Source: Oligoflexia bacterium
Lineage (GTDB): Bacteria > Bdellovibrionota > UBA1018
Length of the DNA: 64,000 nucleotides
Direction: 5' to 3'
NCBI GenBank assembly: GCA_014378465.1
Contig: JACMNQ010000036.1
Coordinates: 62,001-126,000, forward strand
Positions within the stretch are counted from its first letter, which is position 1, and every line of letters begins with the position of its first letter. This document shows, piece after piece, positions 36,462-44,346 of the stretch. The position numbers were made by a program, and so were the translations under genes. Below the pieces are notes generated by a model. The model ran no database searches. It saw nothing but the letters and a program-made list of their open reading frames with translations, and was not told the origin of the DNA.

Positions 36462-37527
36462 CCTGACCGGGCGGACCGGCTGGATCGGGAAGTCCCTCTC
36501 AGTCGCTGCCGTCTGCTTCACGCTTGCGAGTTTCACGGGCTGCAGCACTGCGCACTACCTGCTGCAGGCGGGCAAAGGACAGCTCGAGCTCGCCAATCGC
36601 TCGAAGCCGATTCCAGAGGTTCTGAAGGACGAAACCGTTTCTCCGCGAATCAGGCGACTGCTGGCGCAGATCCCGGATATCAAGAAATTCGGCGAAGGCC
36701 TGGGACTGAAGGCCACGAAAAATTACACGGACTTCGTCCAGCTCAAACGTCCGGCCGCAGTCTATGTGGTCAGCGCGTGTGCCCCGCTGAAATTTGAATC
36801 CAGGGAGTGGCGGTTCCCCATCGTGGGATCTTTTCCCTATCTGGGCTGGTTTGATCTTGCCAACGCGAAGAACTACGCCCAGACCCTGCGACAGGAAAAT
36901 CTGGATGTCGACGTGCGCGGCGCCAGGGCCTATTCCACGCTGGGATGGTTTCGGGATTCCGTTCTTTCCAGCATGATCCCGGAGGGCGAAGAAGCCCTGG
37001 GCGAACTGGTGGACGTCGTGATTCATGAGTCCGTGCACGCGACTCTCTATGTGAACGGGCAGGCGTACTTCAATGAAAGTCTGGCGAGCTTCGTCGCTGA
37101 AAAGCTGGCGCCACAGTACCTCCAGGGCAAGGGCAGCGAGACTGCCGCCGAAGTGAAAGCCTATCTGGATGCGCAGGCGGATTTTCAGAAGCGTGAGCGG
37201 CTCTTTCACGACGCTTACCTGAAGCTCGCGGCGCTCTATGCGTCGGGCCGGGGAGATGCCGAAAAGTCTCGTGAAAAAGCGGTGATTCTGGAAGAGTTGA
37301 AGAAGCAGGTGGGAGCGACACGTGAGATCAACAATGCGACGTTGATTCAGTTCAAGACTTATGGTGGGGGAAGGGCAGAGTTCGATGCGCTCCTCAAGAG
37401 CTGTGGCTCCGACTGGCGCCGCTTCATGCAGGCGCTCAGTCGGATTCATCGGGAGTCATTTTCGAAGCCACAGCAGGAGGATCTTTCTCCTGTGATCCTG
37501 CCTCTGGCCCGTGAGGGTTGCCGGTAG
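36454..37527 (+). CDS. Putative aminopeptidase lipoprotein (HEXXH zinc peptidase-like)
   Basis: About 357 residues from a TTG at 36454 that overlaps the previous stop; no ribosome site, so translation may be coupled. The N-terminus has a lipoprotein signal (VAAVCFTLASFTGC) with Cys in the lipobox. VVIHESVHATLYVNGQAYFNESLASFV holds HESVH plus a downstream Glu, a zincin arrangement. Blocks such as AHYLLQAGKGQLELANRS, PLGWFDLAN-type sequence and RGARAYSTLGWF match the predicted-aminopeptidase family PF10023. It should act in the periplasm on peptides; the substrate is unknown. Confidence 0.85.
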   Translation: MTDLTGRTGWIGKSLSVAAVCFTLASFTGCSTAHYLLQAGKGQLELANRSKPIPEVLKDETVSPRIRRLLAQIPDIKKFGEGLGLKATKNYTDFVQLKRPAAVYVVSACAPLKFESREWRFPIVGSFPYLGWFDLANAKNYAQTLRQENLDVDVRGARAYSTLGWFRDSVLSSMIPEGEEALGELVDVVIHESVHATLYVNGQAYFNESLASFVAEKLAPQYLQGKGSETAAEVKAYLDAQADFQKRERLFHDAYLKLAALYASGRGDAEKSREKAVILEELKKQVGATREINNATLIQFKTYGGGRAEFDALLKSCGSDWRRFMQALSRIHRESFSKPQQEDLSPVILPLAREGCR

Positions 37528-37571
37528 AATCATTTTTTCAAAGGGTCACCAGGTCAGATCAGCAGATCGGA

Positions 37572-38306
37572 TCACTTCGTGAAGTCGGTGTTGTCGATGC
37601 GGATCTGAAGAGCACCGCGGACCACGTGGGTGGAATACACTGTCTTAGAAGGACAAACCTGCGCGTAGGCTGCGGGTTTCAGCAGATCATAACAATTCGT
37701 TCCGTAGGCGTATTGATAAGAGCCATATGTGGCCTGGCAGTTCCAGTACATCTTGCAGTAGAAGTCATAGCGAGGTGCGGAGAGTCGAATTTTGAAGGCA
37801 CCGTGGCCAGGGCTGACGCTTCCGCTGAAGTCAATGTCATCATGGGCGACGCCGTCACCGCAAGGGGCTTGGCCGGCGACCTGAAGTCTTTTGGTCGTGA
37901 CCGTTTCAGTATCGTGCCAGTAGCCCGAAGTGTCCTGTACGGAAAGAGTGACATCGTAGGACGCGCAGCTGTAGGCGGTGGTGAAATTGGAACCGGAGAT
38001 GGCAACCTGGCCACCGTCGGTCGCACTCACTCTTACGGAAAGCTGAGCGTCAGTGCTTGGAATGGTCGTTTCGTAGGAACCGGTTCCGCCGGTGATGGAA
38101 AAGGTCTTGCGAATGGCCGGAGGCAGATTGCTCACGGTAGGTCCAGTTCCTGAGCCGGGGCTGGAGCCGGAGTTGGTGTAACCTCCGGTGCCGGATACGT
38201 TCAGGGCCTTGTCATCTTTCACGGTGCCCGTGCTGGCTCCGCAGGCGGTCAGAGTGACCATGACGATCGATAATGATAAACCGACGACTTTCTTTTGATA
38301 AAACAT
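37572..38306 (-). CDS. Lipoprotein of unknown function
   Basis: 244 residues, start ATG 38306 with AGAGGAGT 5 bases upstream. The signal peptide ends in the lipobox LTAC. A Gly/Ser/Thr-rich linker follows, then an immunoglobulin-like or other beta domain (QLSVRVSATDGGQVAIS, CASYDVTLSVQDTSGYW), and a C-terminal part with six Cys that may be disulfide-bonded. No family recognised. Upstream lie a perfect palindrome and a sigma-54-type promoter on the same strand, so expression is probably tied to an enhancer-binding regulator. Convergent with the peptidase gene. Confidence 0.8.
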   Translation of the reverse strand: MFYQKKVVGLSLSIVMVTLTACGASTGTVKDDKALNVSGTGGYTNSGSSPGSGTGPTVSNLPPAIRKTFSITGGTGSYETTIPSTDAQLSVRVSATDGGQVAISGSNFTTAYSCASYDVTLSVQDTSGYWHDTETVTTKRLQVAGQAPCGDGVAHDDIDFSGSVSPGHGAFKIRLSAPRYDFYCKMYWNCQATYGSYQYAYGTNCYDLLKPAAYAQVCPSKTVYSTHVVRGALQIRIDNTDFTK

Positions 38307-38323
38307 AATGACTCCTCTGGTTG

Positions 38324-38342
38324 GCAGATCTTCATGATCTGC
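38324..38342. promoter_or_regulatory. Perfect palindrome in the lipoprotein leader
   Basis: GCAGATC (38324-38330), loop TTCAT, GATCTGC (38336-38342). It lies 17 bases before the start codon and just ahead of the ribosome site, within the leader predicted from the upstream sigma-54 site. It could be an RNA hairpin or an operator. Confidence 0.55.
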
Positions 38343-38365
38343 AGTTCTCTCTTGCAGCAGAGTAT

Positions 38366-38382
38366 TGCAACGGTGGGGCCAG
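38366..38382 (-). promoter_or_regulatory. Sigma-54 (RpoN) type promoter for the lipoprotein gene
   Basis: Read on the minus strand: TGGCCCCACCGTTGCA. GG and GC are exactly ten bases apart, and the -12 part TTGCA is perfect; two positions of the -24 part differ from consensus. Transcription would start near 38355, giving a leader of about 50 bases that includes the palindrome. Confidence 0.55.
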
Positions 38383-38682
38383 AGTGCCGCAGGTCTAAAA
38401 GTGAGCTGGAAGCGGGAAGTGGGGAGTTGTCTGATTTTTTGACTGACAGGTGTCCAGACTTTTTACACTTCTTCAGGCTGAAAAACAGGGAGTTTCATCG
38501 CGGCGACGAGTTTTCCTGAGATTTCATCAAGCAGTTGGTGTGCCACCGTGGACACACTCCTGCCTCGAGTTGAAACCCGAAATACACTCTCCCTGTGTAA
38601 TGGTCCATGAACCCTGTCCAGAAGTTGAGCACCGGGTGGGCGTCTATTGTTCAATCCATCACAGGGTCAACCAGGACTCTGC
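38383..38682. other. Intergenic region between lipoprotein and RAYT
   Basis: No gene is recognised. It has an imperfect inverted repeat, GTGTGCCAC / GTGGACACAC, near 38538-38557, and a short ACAC...GTGT repeat after it. Such small palindromes are common near RAYT genes, but none repeats elsewhere in the window in full. Confidence 0.35.
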
Positions 38683-38700
38683 CCCTGCAGAATCTGCCCA
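38683..38700. repeat. REP-like palindromic element, copy 1
   Basis: CCCTGCAGAATCTGCCCA contains the palindrome GCAGA-A-TCTGC. It lies 44 bases downstream of the RAYT stop and is followed by a small hairpin, AGGTG...CACCT (38705-38720). Copies with one or two changes are at 39550 and 52257. Confidence 0.5.
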
Positions 38701-38744
38701 GTGAAGGTGCGCCCACACCTAGGCGAAATGGTCTGCGCAACTCT

Positions 38745-39290
38745 TCACAGTGTCAAAGGCCCATGCCTGGCTCGCATTGGAAGGGTGGGGATCAAATCCG
38801 CCAGCCCTACCGACTCCAGTTCGTTTTTGATGAAGTAACCCAGCACTCCTTTGAAATCACGCCCCCAGTGGACGAGTCTTGAGTAGGCAAGTTGATCCCA
38901 GAACTTGCCGAAGGGACGCCCTTTGATGGCTCCCGTCACGAGTGCTGCAACTCGTCCGGTGAGGGTCCTTAAAAATCTTTGGAGTCCCTCCCTGGTCGAC
39001 GCCTGGACGAGGAGATGAAGGTGATTGCCGACATTCACGAAGCGGTGAAGTCGGACCTGGTTGGACTTTGCGGACTTGCGGACCAACGCTGCAATCATTT
39101 TCTCATGCCGGGGGTGGAGCATGGAGAAAAAACCCCGGGCTCGGCTCGCTCTCACCACGACGTGCATGGGAAGCTTCGGGTGAAAGGGTCTTGCGAGCTT
39201 GCGTTTGCCCGGGTGAAGGCCTCCGCCATGCTGGGTACTTTGCTTTTCGCGGGGCAAGAGGCTGAGCTGTCGGGGGCTTCGAGCTTTCAT
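38745..39290 (-). CDS. REP-associated tyrosine transposase (RAYT, IS200/IS605-like)
   Basis: 181 residues. HVVVRASRARGFFSMLHP near residue 43 and VNVGNHLHLLVQASTREGLQRFLRTL near 85-110 are the conserved blocks of Y1/HUH single-strand transposases; HLH is the metal-binding HUH. The downstream helix with the catalytic Tyr may be LAYSRLVHW. RAYTs are usually fixed single-copy genes that act on short palindromic repeats rather than moving themselves. Palindromic elements are present on both sides. Start ATG 39290; the Arg-rich N-terminus is not conserved. Confidence 0.85.
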   Translation of the reverse strand: MKARSPRQLSLLPREKQSTQHGGGLHPGKRKLARPFHPKLPMHVVVRASRARGFFSMLHPRHEKMIAALVRKSAKSNQVRLHRFVNVGNHLHLLVQASTREGLQRFLRTLTGRVAALVTGAIKGRPFGKFWDQLAYSRLVHWGRDFKGVLGYFIKNELESVGLADLIPTLPMRARHGPLTL

Positions 39291-39380
39291 TTGTGAAAAT
39301 ATATTACCTCACCGGGACGGCAGGGGCAATGTCTTTTTAAACGTCGACATTCGCCTTATCGTCGTAAAAATGGGCTCATT

Positions 39381-39698
39381 CTAAAAGTGCAACAGAGGCG
39401 TGTGACTGGCGAAGGCTCTCGCGTTGCCATAAATCCACAGGTTAGTAGAGCCTGTTACTGAACTGAAAGACGCCAGTGGTCCGAAGGAACGGCCGGCGCC
39501 TGAACCAAGCTTCAAATACGAGATATCGGTCAGCGCCGATGTGGGCTCACCCTGCAGATTCTGCCCACTGAGACTCAGGGCTCGCAAACCGGCAAGGGGA
39601 GTGCATCTCCCTGCGCAGGCCTTGGCAGATTGGACAGCGCCACGGCCGGTTTCCGCATTCACTTCAGCTGCAGATTTGAGCAGGCAAAACTTTACCGT
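39381..39698 (-). pseudogene. Leucine-rich-repeat-like gene fragment
   Basis: On the minus strand a frame without a good start reads CTPLAGLRALSLSGQNLQG, SALTDISYLKLGSG and TNLWIYGN, which has the L-x2-L-x-L spacing of leucine-rich repeats in about two and a half units. A stop lies just upstream in frame and there is no signal peptide or ribosome site. It is best read as a leftover end of a larger gene, in the disturbed zone upstream of the RAYT. Confidence 0.35.
39550..39567. repeat. REP-like palindromic element, copy 2
   Basis: CCCTGCAGATTCTGCCCA, one base different from copy 1, 260 bases upstream of the RAYT start. It also contains GCAGA-T-TCTGC and is followed by CTGAG-A-CTCAG. Confidence 0.5.
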
Positions 39699-39776
39699 TC
39701 AGAATCCCGGCCTCCCGCCGAAAGGTTCTATGTAACCGACGCAATGTAAATCAGAAGCTTGGACAGGGAGACTCAG

Positions 39777-40043
39777 ATGGCCGACACTCGTGATTCAGCA
39801 TCAGAAGAAATGATCGAAAATGAAACCACCGCAGCCGATGCTTGCGGTACCGAGCCAGCCCTGTTTTCTCCCTCCTTCGGCACGGCCAAGGAAGTGGTTC
39901 AGAGATACACGCACTGCGTGATCTGCAACGGCAACCTGCACTTCAATCACCAGACGGACTTCAGCCGCAACCTGACTCAGGAGACTGCAAAATGTCCCGA
40001 GTGCGGAATCAAAGTTCGAAGCGTCATCCACAGGCTTCAATAA
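39777..40043 (+). CDS. Small zinc-ribbon protein
   Basis: 88 residues from ATG 39777 (GGGAG 6 bases upstream; an ATG six codons earlier has no support). The acidic N-terminal half is followed by YTHCVICNGNLHFNHQTDF and ETAKCPECGIKVRS, two CxxC knuckles about 28 residues apart that should bind one zinc ion. The ribbon could bind nucleic acid or protein; nothing else is recognisable. A strong terminator lies 75 bases after the stop, so it is probably a single-gene transcript. Confidence 0.8.
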   Translation: MADTRDSASEEMIENETTAADACGTEPALFSPSFGTAKEVVQRYTHCVICNGNLHFNHQTDFSRNLTQETAKCPECGIKVRSVIHRLQ

Positions 40044-40084
40044 ACCTTTTCAACGACTTCAGCCCTGTTTCCTGCCCGAACCAA

Positions 40085-40097
40085 CCACACACACACA
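40085..40097. repeat. Short (CA) dinucleotide run
   Basis: Six CA/AC units in the 3' untranslated region of the zinc-ribbon gene, just before its terminator. Confidence 0.7.
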
Positions 40098-40118
40098 TGC
40101 AACGACCGTCGACTTTGG

Positions 40119-40167
40119 CGCACTTGATTCCGGATTCCACACTCCGAGCGATCAAGTGCGTTTTTTT
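40119..40167 (+). terminator. Strong terminator with branched stem
   Basis: CGCACTTGAT (40119-40128) pairs perfectly with ATCAAGTGCG (40151-40160) and TTTTTTT follows. The 22-base loop can form an inner hairpin CGGA...TCCG, so the structure is branched. Confidence 0.92.
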
Positions 40168-40234
40168 CATTTTTGTCAGCGCTACCGTTCAGCCTCCTTT
40201 ACAAGGCGTTGGCAATCATCGATAGTACGGCCCA

Positions 40235-40855
40235 ATGACCCCTTCCAGTTCACATCCCAAAAGCCGCGGCGCGTTGTCAGGTTCTCGCTATTCGAAGTAT
40301 CTGAACCCCTGGTTGGGCTTTCTTTCCAATCGTTCCGTCGTGATGGCCAGACCTCAGTCAGGATCAGTTGCAAGGTCCAGCTCTCCAGAAGCTCCGCAGA
40401 CCTCTGGCGGGAGCCTTGCCGGCGGAACGTTCGAGCCAAAACCGGTTGCCGCTGATCCCGTTTCCTCGGTAGGTGTTCCAGGGCTTGAAATCAAACGCCT
40501 CAGTTTCGTTTCAGAGAAGAGAAATCTCGAGACTCAGGCCCTGCTCGAAAGAATGATCGGAGCTCTCGGACTGTCTCTTCAGGGAGTCAGTCTCATTGAA
40601 ACCGATGTCGAAGACTTCGCCTTTCGAAAGGTGAATGAATTCAATCCGAAGGTCGATCCTGCTCTGATCCAGATCGCGATCGTCTTTGGAAAGCCACGCA
40701 GCGGAATCTACCGCGCGGACGCACTCGAAGTCATGCCGACGCATTCGCTCGAAACCATACTCACTTCTCCTGCGGCAAAAAAAGAAGCTTGGGCTGACCT
40801 TCAGCAGGTGGCGAAACTCCTGGGCCTGACTTTGCCCAAGGGGCCCCGTTCATGA
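40235..40855 (+). CDS. Unknown protein, distantly like uracil-DNA glycosylases
   Basis: 206 residues. The first 80 are Ser/Pro-rich and probably flexible. The rest follows the outline of family-4 uracil-DNA glycosylases: a helix LLERMIGALGLSLQGVSLIE, a central strand QIAIVFGKPRSG where these enzymes have VIVALGKxA, and the ending LETILTSPAAKKEAWADLQQV resembling LLRNPAxKREAWEDL. However the Fe-S cysteines and the usual active-site GEAPG motif are missing, so if related it is a degenerate, probably non-catalytic form. Overlaps the NfeD-like gene by four bases. Confidence 0.65.
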   Translation: MTPSSSHPKSRGALSGSRYSKYLNPWLGFLSNRSVVMARPQSGSVARSSSPEAPQTSGGSLAGGTFEPKPVAADPVSSVGVPGLEIKRLSFVSEKRNLETQALLERMIGALGLSLQGVSLIETDVEDFAFRKVNEFNPKVDPALIQIAIVFGKPRSGIYRADALEVMPTHSLETILTSPAAKKEAWADLQQVAKLLGLTLPKGPRS

Positions 40856-41175
40856 CGGATGGAGTCTCCGCCGCAATCGTGGTCGTCGGCCTCTGGGTGA
40901 TGGCGATTCCGTTGATCCTGATCAAGTTGCAACAGAAAGCGGAGCGAAAAAGTGGCCAGGCCGCCCGGGGGGATCCCGCTCTCTCCGGTGACAAATCCGG
41001 TCTCGAAGGGTACCGAGGCAAAGTCGAGTCGCTCTCCGTTCGGCCAAATGCCGGCAAATGTCTGATCCGGGGCGAAGTCTGGGATTTCGTGTGCCGCGAG
41101 AATCTTGAAATCGGAGACCTGGTCAACGTCGATCAGGTGGTCGGAATGAAAGTATACGTTTCAAAACTGGTCTAG
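40852..41175 (+). CDS. NfeD-like membrane protein, short form
   Basis: 107 residues: one N-terminal membrane helix (AAIVVVGLWVMAIPLILI), a basic linker, and a C-terminal OB-fold (about 50-107, EGYRGKVESLSVRPNAGKC, EIGDLVNVDQVVGMKVYV), which is the NfeD C-terminal domain pattern. NfeD proteins almost always sit beside a stomatin/slipin gene, as here, and are thought to act with it in the membrane. It lacks the long multi-helix middle of full-size NfeD. Four-base overlap with the previous gene; slipin follows after 30 bases. Confidence 0.8.
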   Translation: MTDGVSAAIVVVGLWVMAIPLILIKLQQKAERKSGQAARGDPALSGDKSGLEGYRGKVESLSVRPNAGKCLIRGEVWDFVCRENLEIGDLVNVDQVVGMKVYVSKLV

Positions 41176-41205
41176 AGCGATCTGGTCCAAAAGGAGTTCA
41201 GCCAA

Positions 41206-41964
41206 ATGGAATTCATTTCGGGAGGTTTTATTTTCTTCGTCGCGATTGTCGGAGTGTTTCTTTTCATGAGTCTGAAAGTGCTCAATGAGTATGAGCGCGG
41301 CGTCGTGTTGCGCCTCGGCCGCATCATTGGCGCGAAAGGCCCGGGCCTGATCATCCTGATCCCGGTGTTCGACCGGATGCTTCGCATCGACATGCGCACG
41401 ATCACGATGGACGTACCTCCACAGGACGTCATCACCCGCGACAACGTGACGATCAAGGTCAATGCCGTCGTCTACTTTCGCGTCGTGGATCCGAACCGGG
41501 CCGTGGTCGAAGTTGAGAATTACCTGCTTGCGACTTCAAAGCTCGCTCAGACCACTCTGCGTTCCGTGCTCGGGCAGGTGGAGCTCGATGAACTCCTCGC
41601 TTCGCGTGAGTCAATCAACCACCGCCTCCAGGCCATTCTTGATACCCAGACCGAGCCATGGGGCGTGAAAGTCGCCAACGTCGAAGTGAAGCAGATTGAT
41701 CTTCCGGTCGAAATGCAGAGAGCGATGGCCAAGCAGGCGGAAGCTGAACGTGAGCGCCGCGCGAAGATCATCGCTGCCGAAGGGGAGCTTCAGGCTTCTC
41801 AGAAGCTTTCTGAAGCCGCTCAGGTGATGGAAAAGCATCCCATCTCGCTGCAGCTCCGCTATCTTCAGACGCTTCGTGAAATGTCGAGTGAGCACACGAC
41901 GAACACGATCATTCCACTCCCGATTGATCTGATCACGCCATTTCTCAACAAGATGCTGAAGTGA
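41206..41964 (+). CDS. Slipin (stomatin-like SPFH/Band 7 membrane protein)
   Basis: 252 residues with an N-terminal hydrophobic anchor ([16 protein letters not shown]) and a complete SPFH domain: [60 protein letters not shown] helical tail ([19 protein letters not shown]) and a final hydrophobic segment allow oligomer rings on the membrane. Slipins organise membrane microdomains; with NfeD they form a conserved pair. Length and motifs are typical. Confidence 0.95.
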   Translation: MEFISGGFIFFVAIVGVFLFMSLKVLNEYERGVVLRLGRIIGAKGPGLIILIPVFDRMLRIDMRTITMDVPPQDVITRDNVTIKVNAVVYFRVVDPNRAVVEVENYLLATSKLAQTTLRSVLGQVELDELLASRESINHRLQAILDTQTEPWGVKVANVEVKQIDLPVEMQRAMAKQAEAERERRAKIIAAEGELQASQKLSEAAQVMEKHPISLQLRYLQTLREMSSEHTTNTIIPLPIDLITPFLNKMLK

Positions 41965-42051
41965 TCATCGGGAATTGGTTCAGCGCCGGGTCGATTCAGC
42001 CCGGGTCTCGAAAGTGTTCATGAGCCAACTGTGAAAATGTGAAAATTGATT

Positions 42052-42952
42052 TCAGATTGAAAAAATCAGACCGGCTTCGAACTGAGTGTACTGAAGGCTC
42101 GATCCACTGCTGCTCAGGCTTTTGCGAGCAGTGGCGTGGATTCCGATGGGATCGGAGACGTTGAGAATGAGGCGGCCCCCCAGATGGTACCCACAGTGAG
42201 GGTCATCGCCAACGATGGGATGAATCCCACGCTGAAGCCCACGCCATAGCCGGTTCTGGGCAGGAAACCCGTGGTCTTCTGCTCCCAGAACGGGAGCGCC
42301 GCGTGGGGATCATTGTTGAAGGGGGGGCCTTCGATCGGGTAGGAATCGGCCAGATTGCCTGCGCCCCCGAAGAAGCGAAACCTGGGTTGGTCTTCATGAG
42401 GGTAGTGCCGCACGGTCGAAATCGAAGTGCTCGGTGGGCCGTCGCGGGATCTCCCTGATTGAGCAGGATCGAAGTCACTTCCTGGAGAATTTCCAGAGTG
42501 GGGATGACGGTGGAAGGAGTCTGAGTGAGCGCCGCGCCGTTCGCGAACGGCTGAATCGGCAAGTCGGATTCGATGAAGACCGCGCGGTAGTCATCCCATT
42601 TGACCAGCTCCATGACCAGAAAGGAGGAGCGATTCGAATCTTCGGAAAGGTGAATTTCATGGATCTTCACGATTCGTTTCGTGTTCAACTGGCGGTTCGT
42701 CAGGATTTCACTTTCGATCCTCTTTTGCCACTCCGGATCCGAGCCCAGGGCGGTTTGAAAAATCTTGAGTGCACACCTGGCGCCCGTCCTTCAGTTGATC
42801 GCTTCGTACACGCGTGCCGTCGCTCCTCTGCCCAGTTCACGCGGAAGATCGTAACCATCCACTTCGGGAAGTCCACGTTTGGGGGCTCCCGGCGACGGAA
42901 GTTCCCGGCTTCGGGGCAGAAGTTCTGAAGTCACAGGCAAGGATCCAGTCAT
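42052..42952 (-). pseudogene. Decayed protein kinase fused to barrel remnant
   Basis: From ATG 42952 the sequence gives a kinase N-lobe: GYDLPRELGRGATARVYEAIN (Gly-rich loop), an in-frame stop at 42791-42793, then CALKIFQTALG with the ATP-binding Lys and NTKRIVKIHEIHL, SSFLVMELVKW. After about residue 160 the kinase C-lobe (HRD, DFG) is absent. Downstream, in two other frames, come barrel-like pieces: TGYGVGFSVGFIPSLAMTLTVG and GGRLILNVSDPIGIHATARKS ending YTQFEAGLIFSI. So at least one stop and two frameshifts break the locus, which seems to join a truncated Ser/Thr kinase with the end of an outer-membrane protein. It starts 5 bases after the upstream gene. Confidence 0.6.
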
Positions 42953-42957
42953 GGAGT

Positions 42958-44346
42958 TTAGAATTCACCCAGAACTTTTCCTTCGGGGGAGAAGGTGAGA
43001 GTGGGGAGCCAGAGGTAGCTCTTCTTTCTACCACTCACTGTGGTGAGGTGAATCGGTTCAAAACCCGTTTTGACCTGGCCTCGTTTGATTTTTCCGTCCG
43101 GATAGAAGGTGATGGGAGTGAGCCTGGTGAAAATGACGGGACCATCGAACATCAGATAGCTGTGATCTTCCGCCACTGCGGCGGTTTTGATCTGACCATT
43201 CACGTAGAATTCGAAAATCTGTCTGGCCTCGGGCGACAGCTTTCTGAAAACAGTCGTTTCGCCTTCGACGTTGCAGAAGGTCCAGTTTCGGGGAGAATCC
43301 TCAGGGACTTCGACCTTTTCAAGGACTCCTGCAGCGCTGAACTGCACGGCGGTCTTGCCTGGAAAAGTCACGGTACAGTTGCCGATCTTGAACGAAGTTT
43401 CGTGGGCCAAACTGCTGCTGAGGAGGTTTCCGTTCGGAAAGAATCGGGTGATTCCGAACATTTTGAGGTTCTGTTTTCCGGCAGGCGAGATCAGGTCCAG
43501 TTCCAGCCCTTTGAAATCTGCCTCCTGCAGTCGCGAATCCTTGAACTGAAGATTGGACGCTTCGCTCAAGTTGCCCGTCGTCGGATTGCCGGCCGAGTCG
43601 ACAGTCTTCCATTCTGAGTCGCTGGCGACGATGGCGGTCTGAAGATTTCCCTGGTCATCAAATTTCAGACTGTTCCAGACCAGTCGAAGTCCCTGGATCT
43701 GAAAGAAAACGGATTTGCTCGGCGCGATCGTCTTCCAGAACTGCACATACTGTTTGAAAGTCCGACTCGTCAGATCTCCCGCTGCCAGCATTTCGGTGAG
43801 AAAGCGGATGCTCGCTGGACTGTCGACTTCAGCCGTAGCCAGGTCTGCCTCAGCCAGGAGGTGGAGCGCGGCTTCGGCCTGGAGCTTCGGGGTGAGTGAC
43901 TGCCAGAGCGGAAGGTCCATGAAAATGATCTTTTCGCCCAGATCCAGCGGAGCCCGTCGCTGGGTCAGTGGTTTCAGGCTGCAACCCGGAGGGAGAGGGA
44001 TCATGGTGAGTGTGGAAACTGAAGGAGCATCCGGGAGGGTCTGGATATCCAGCACGCTCCCCATCAGACCTTCGGCGCCTTTCCTGTAAAGGGCTGCTCG
44101 GTCTGGATCCAGTCGCGCAAGACGAGTCAACGGCAGTTTCAAGGCTTCCTGAAAGTCAGAAGGGGCTTCTCCAAAATCAGCAGCCGGTCTTTCCAGAAGC
44201 CGAGCTTCGTAAGATTCCAGCAATTCGACTTCAGATCCACAGATCTTGAGGACGACCCCCGTCTCTTCACTTTTGGCGAGTGCGGGCTGGCTGCAGGAAA
44301 GGGCCGCAAGGGCCGACAGCAAGGTGAAGTTCAGCGGCTTTTTCAT
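42958..44346 (-). CDS. Secreted protein of unknown function with repeat-like C-terminus
   Basis: 462 residues with a clear signal peptide (LLSALAALSCSQPALA). The C-terminal half contains several units of the kind FDDQGNLQTAIV, FFPNGNLLSSSL, FSAAGVLEKVEV, FYVNGQIKTAAV, FYPDGKIKRGQV, FSPEGKVLGEF: a Phe-x2-[DN/E]-G-x-[LIV] turn repeated about every 40-50 residues, resembling MORN-like or WG-type beta hairpins. The front half is alpha-helical and unrecognised. It overlaps the previous gene by four bases (ATGA) so the pair is cotranscribed and probably acts together in the periplasm or at the surface. Confidence 0.8.
   Translation of the reverse strand: MKKPLNFTLLSALAALSCSQPALAKSEETGVVLKICGSEVELLESYEARLLERPAADFGEAPSDFQEALKLPLTRLARLDPDRAALYRKGAEGLMGSVLDIQTLPDAPSVSTLTMIPLPPGCSLKPLTQRRAPLDLGEKIIFMDLPLWQSLTPKLQAEAALHLLAEADLATAEVDSPASIRFLTEMLAAGDLTSRTFKQYVQFWKTIAPSKSVFFQIQGLRLVWNSLKFDDQGNLQTAIVASDSEWKTVDSAGNPTTGNLSEASNLQFKDSRLQEADFKGLELDLISPAGKQNLKMFGITRFFPNGNLLSSSLAHETSFKIGNCTVTFPGKTAVQFSAAGVLEKVEVPEDSPRNWTFCNVEGETTVFRKLSPEARQIFEFYVNGQIKTAAVAEDHSYLMFDGPVIFTRLTPITFYPDGKIKRGQVKTGFEPIHLTTVSGRKKSYLWLPTLTFSPEGKVLGEF

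Noticed and set aside
37518..38153. A 211-residue plus-strand frame opposite the lipoprotein
   Set aside because: The minus strand has a ribosome site, a lipobox and a promoter; the plus frame has none.
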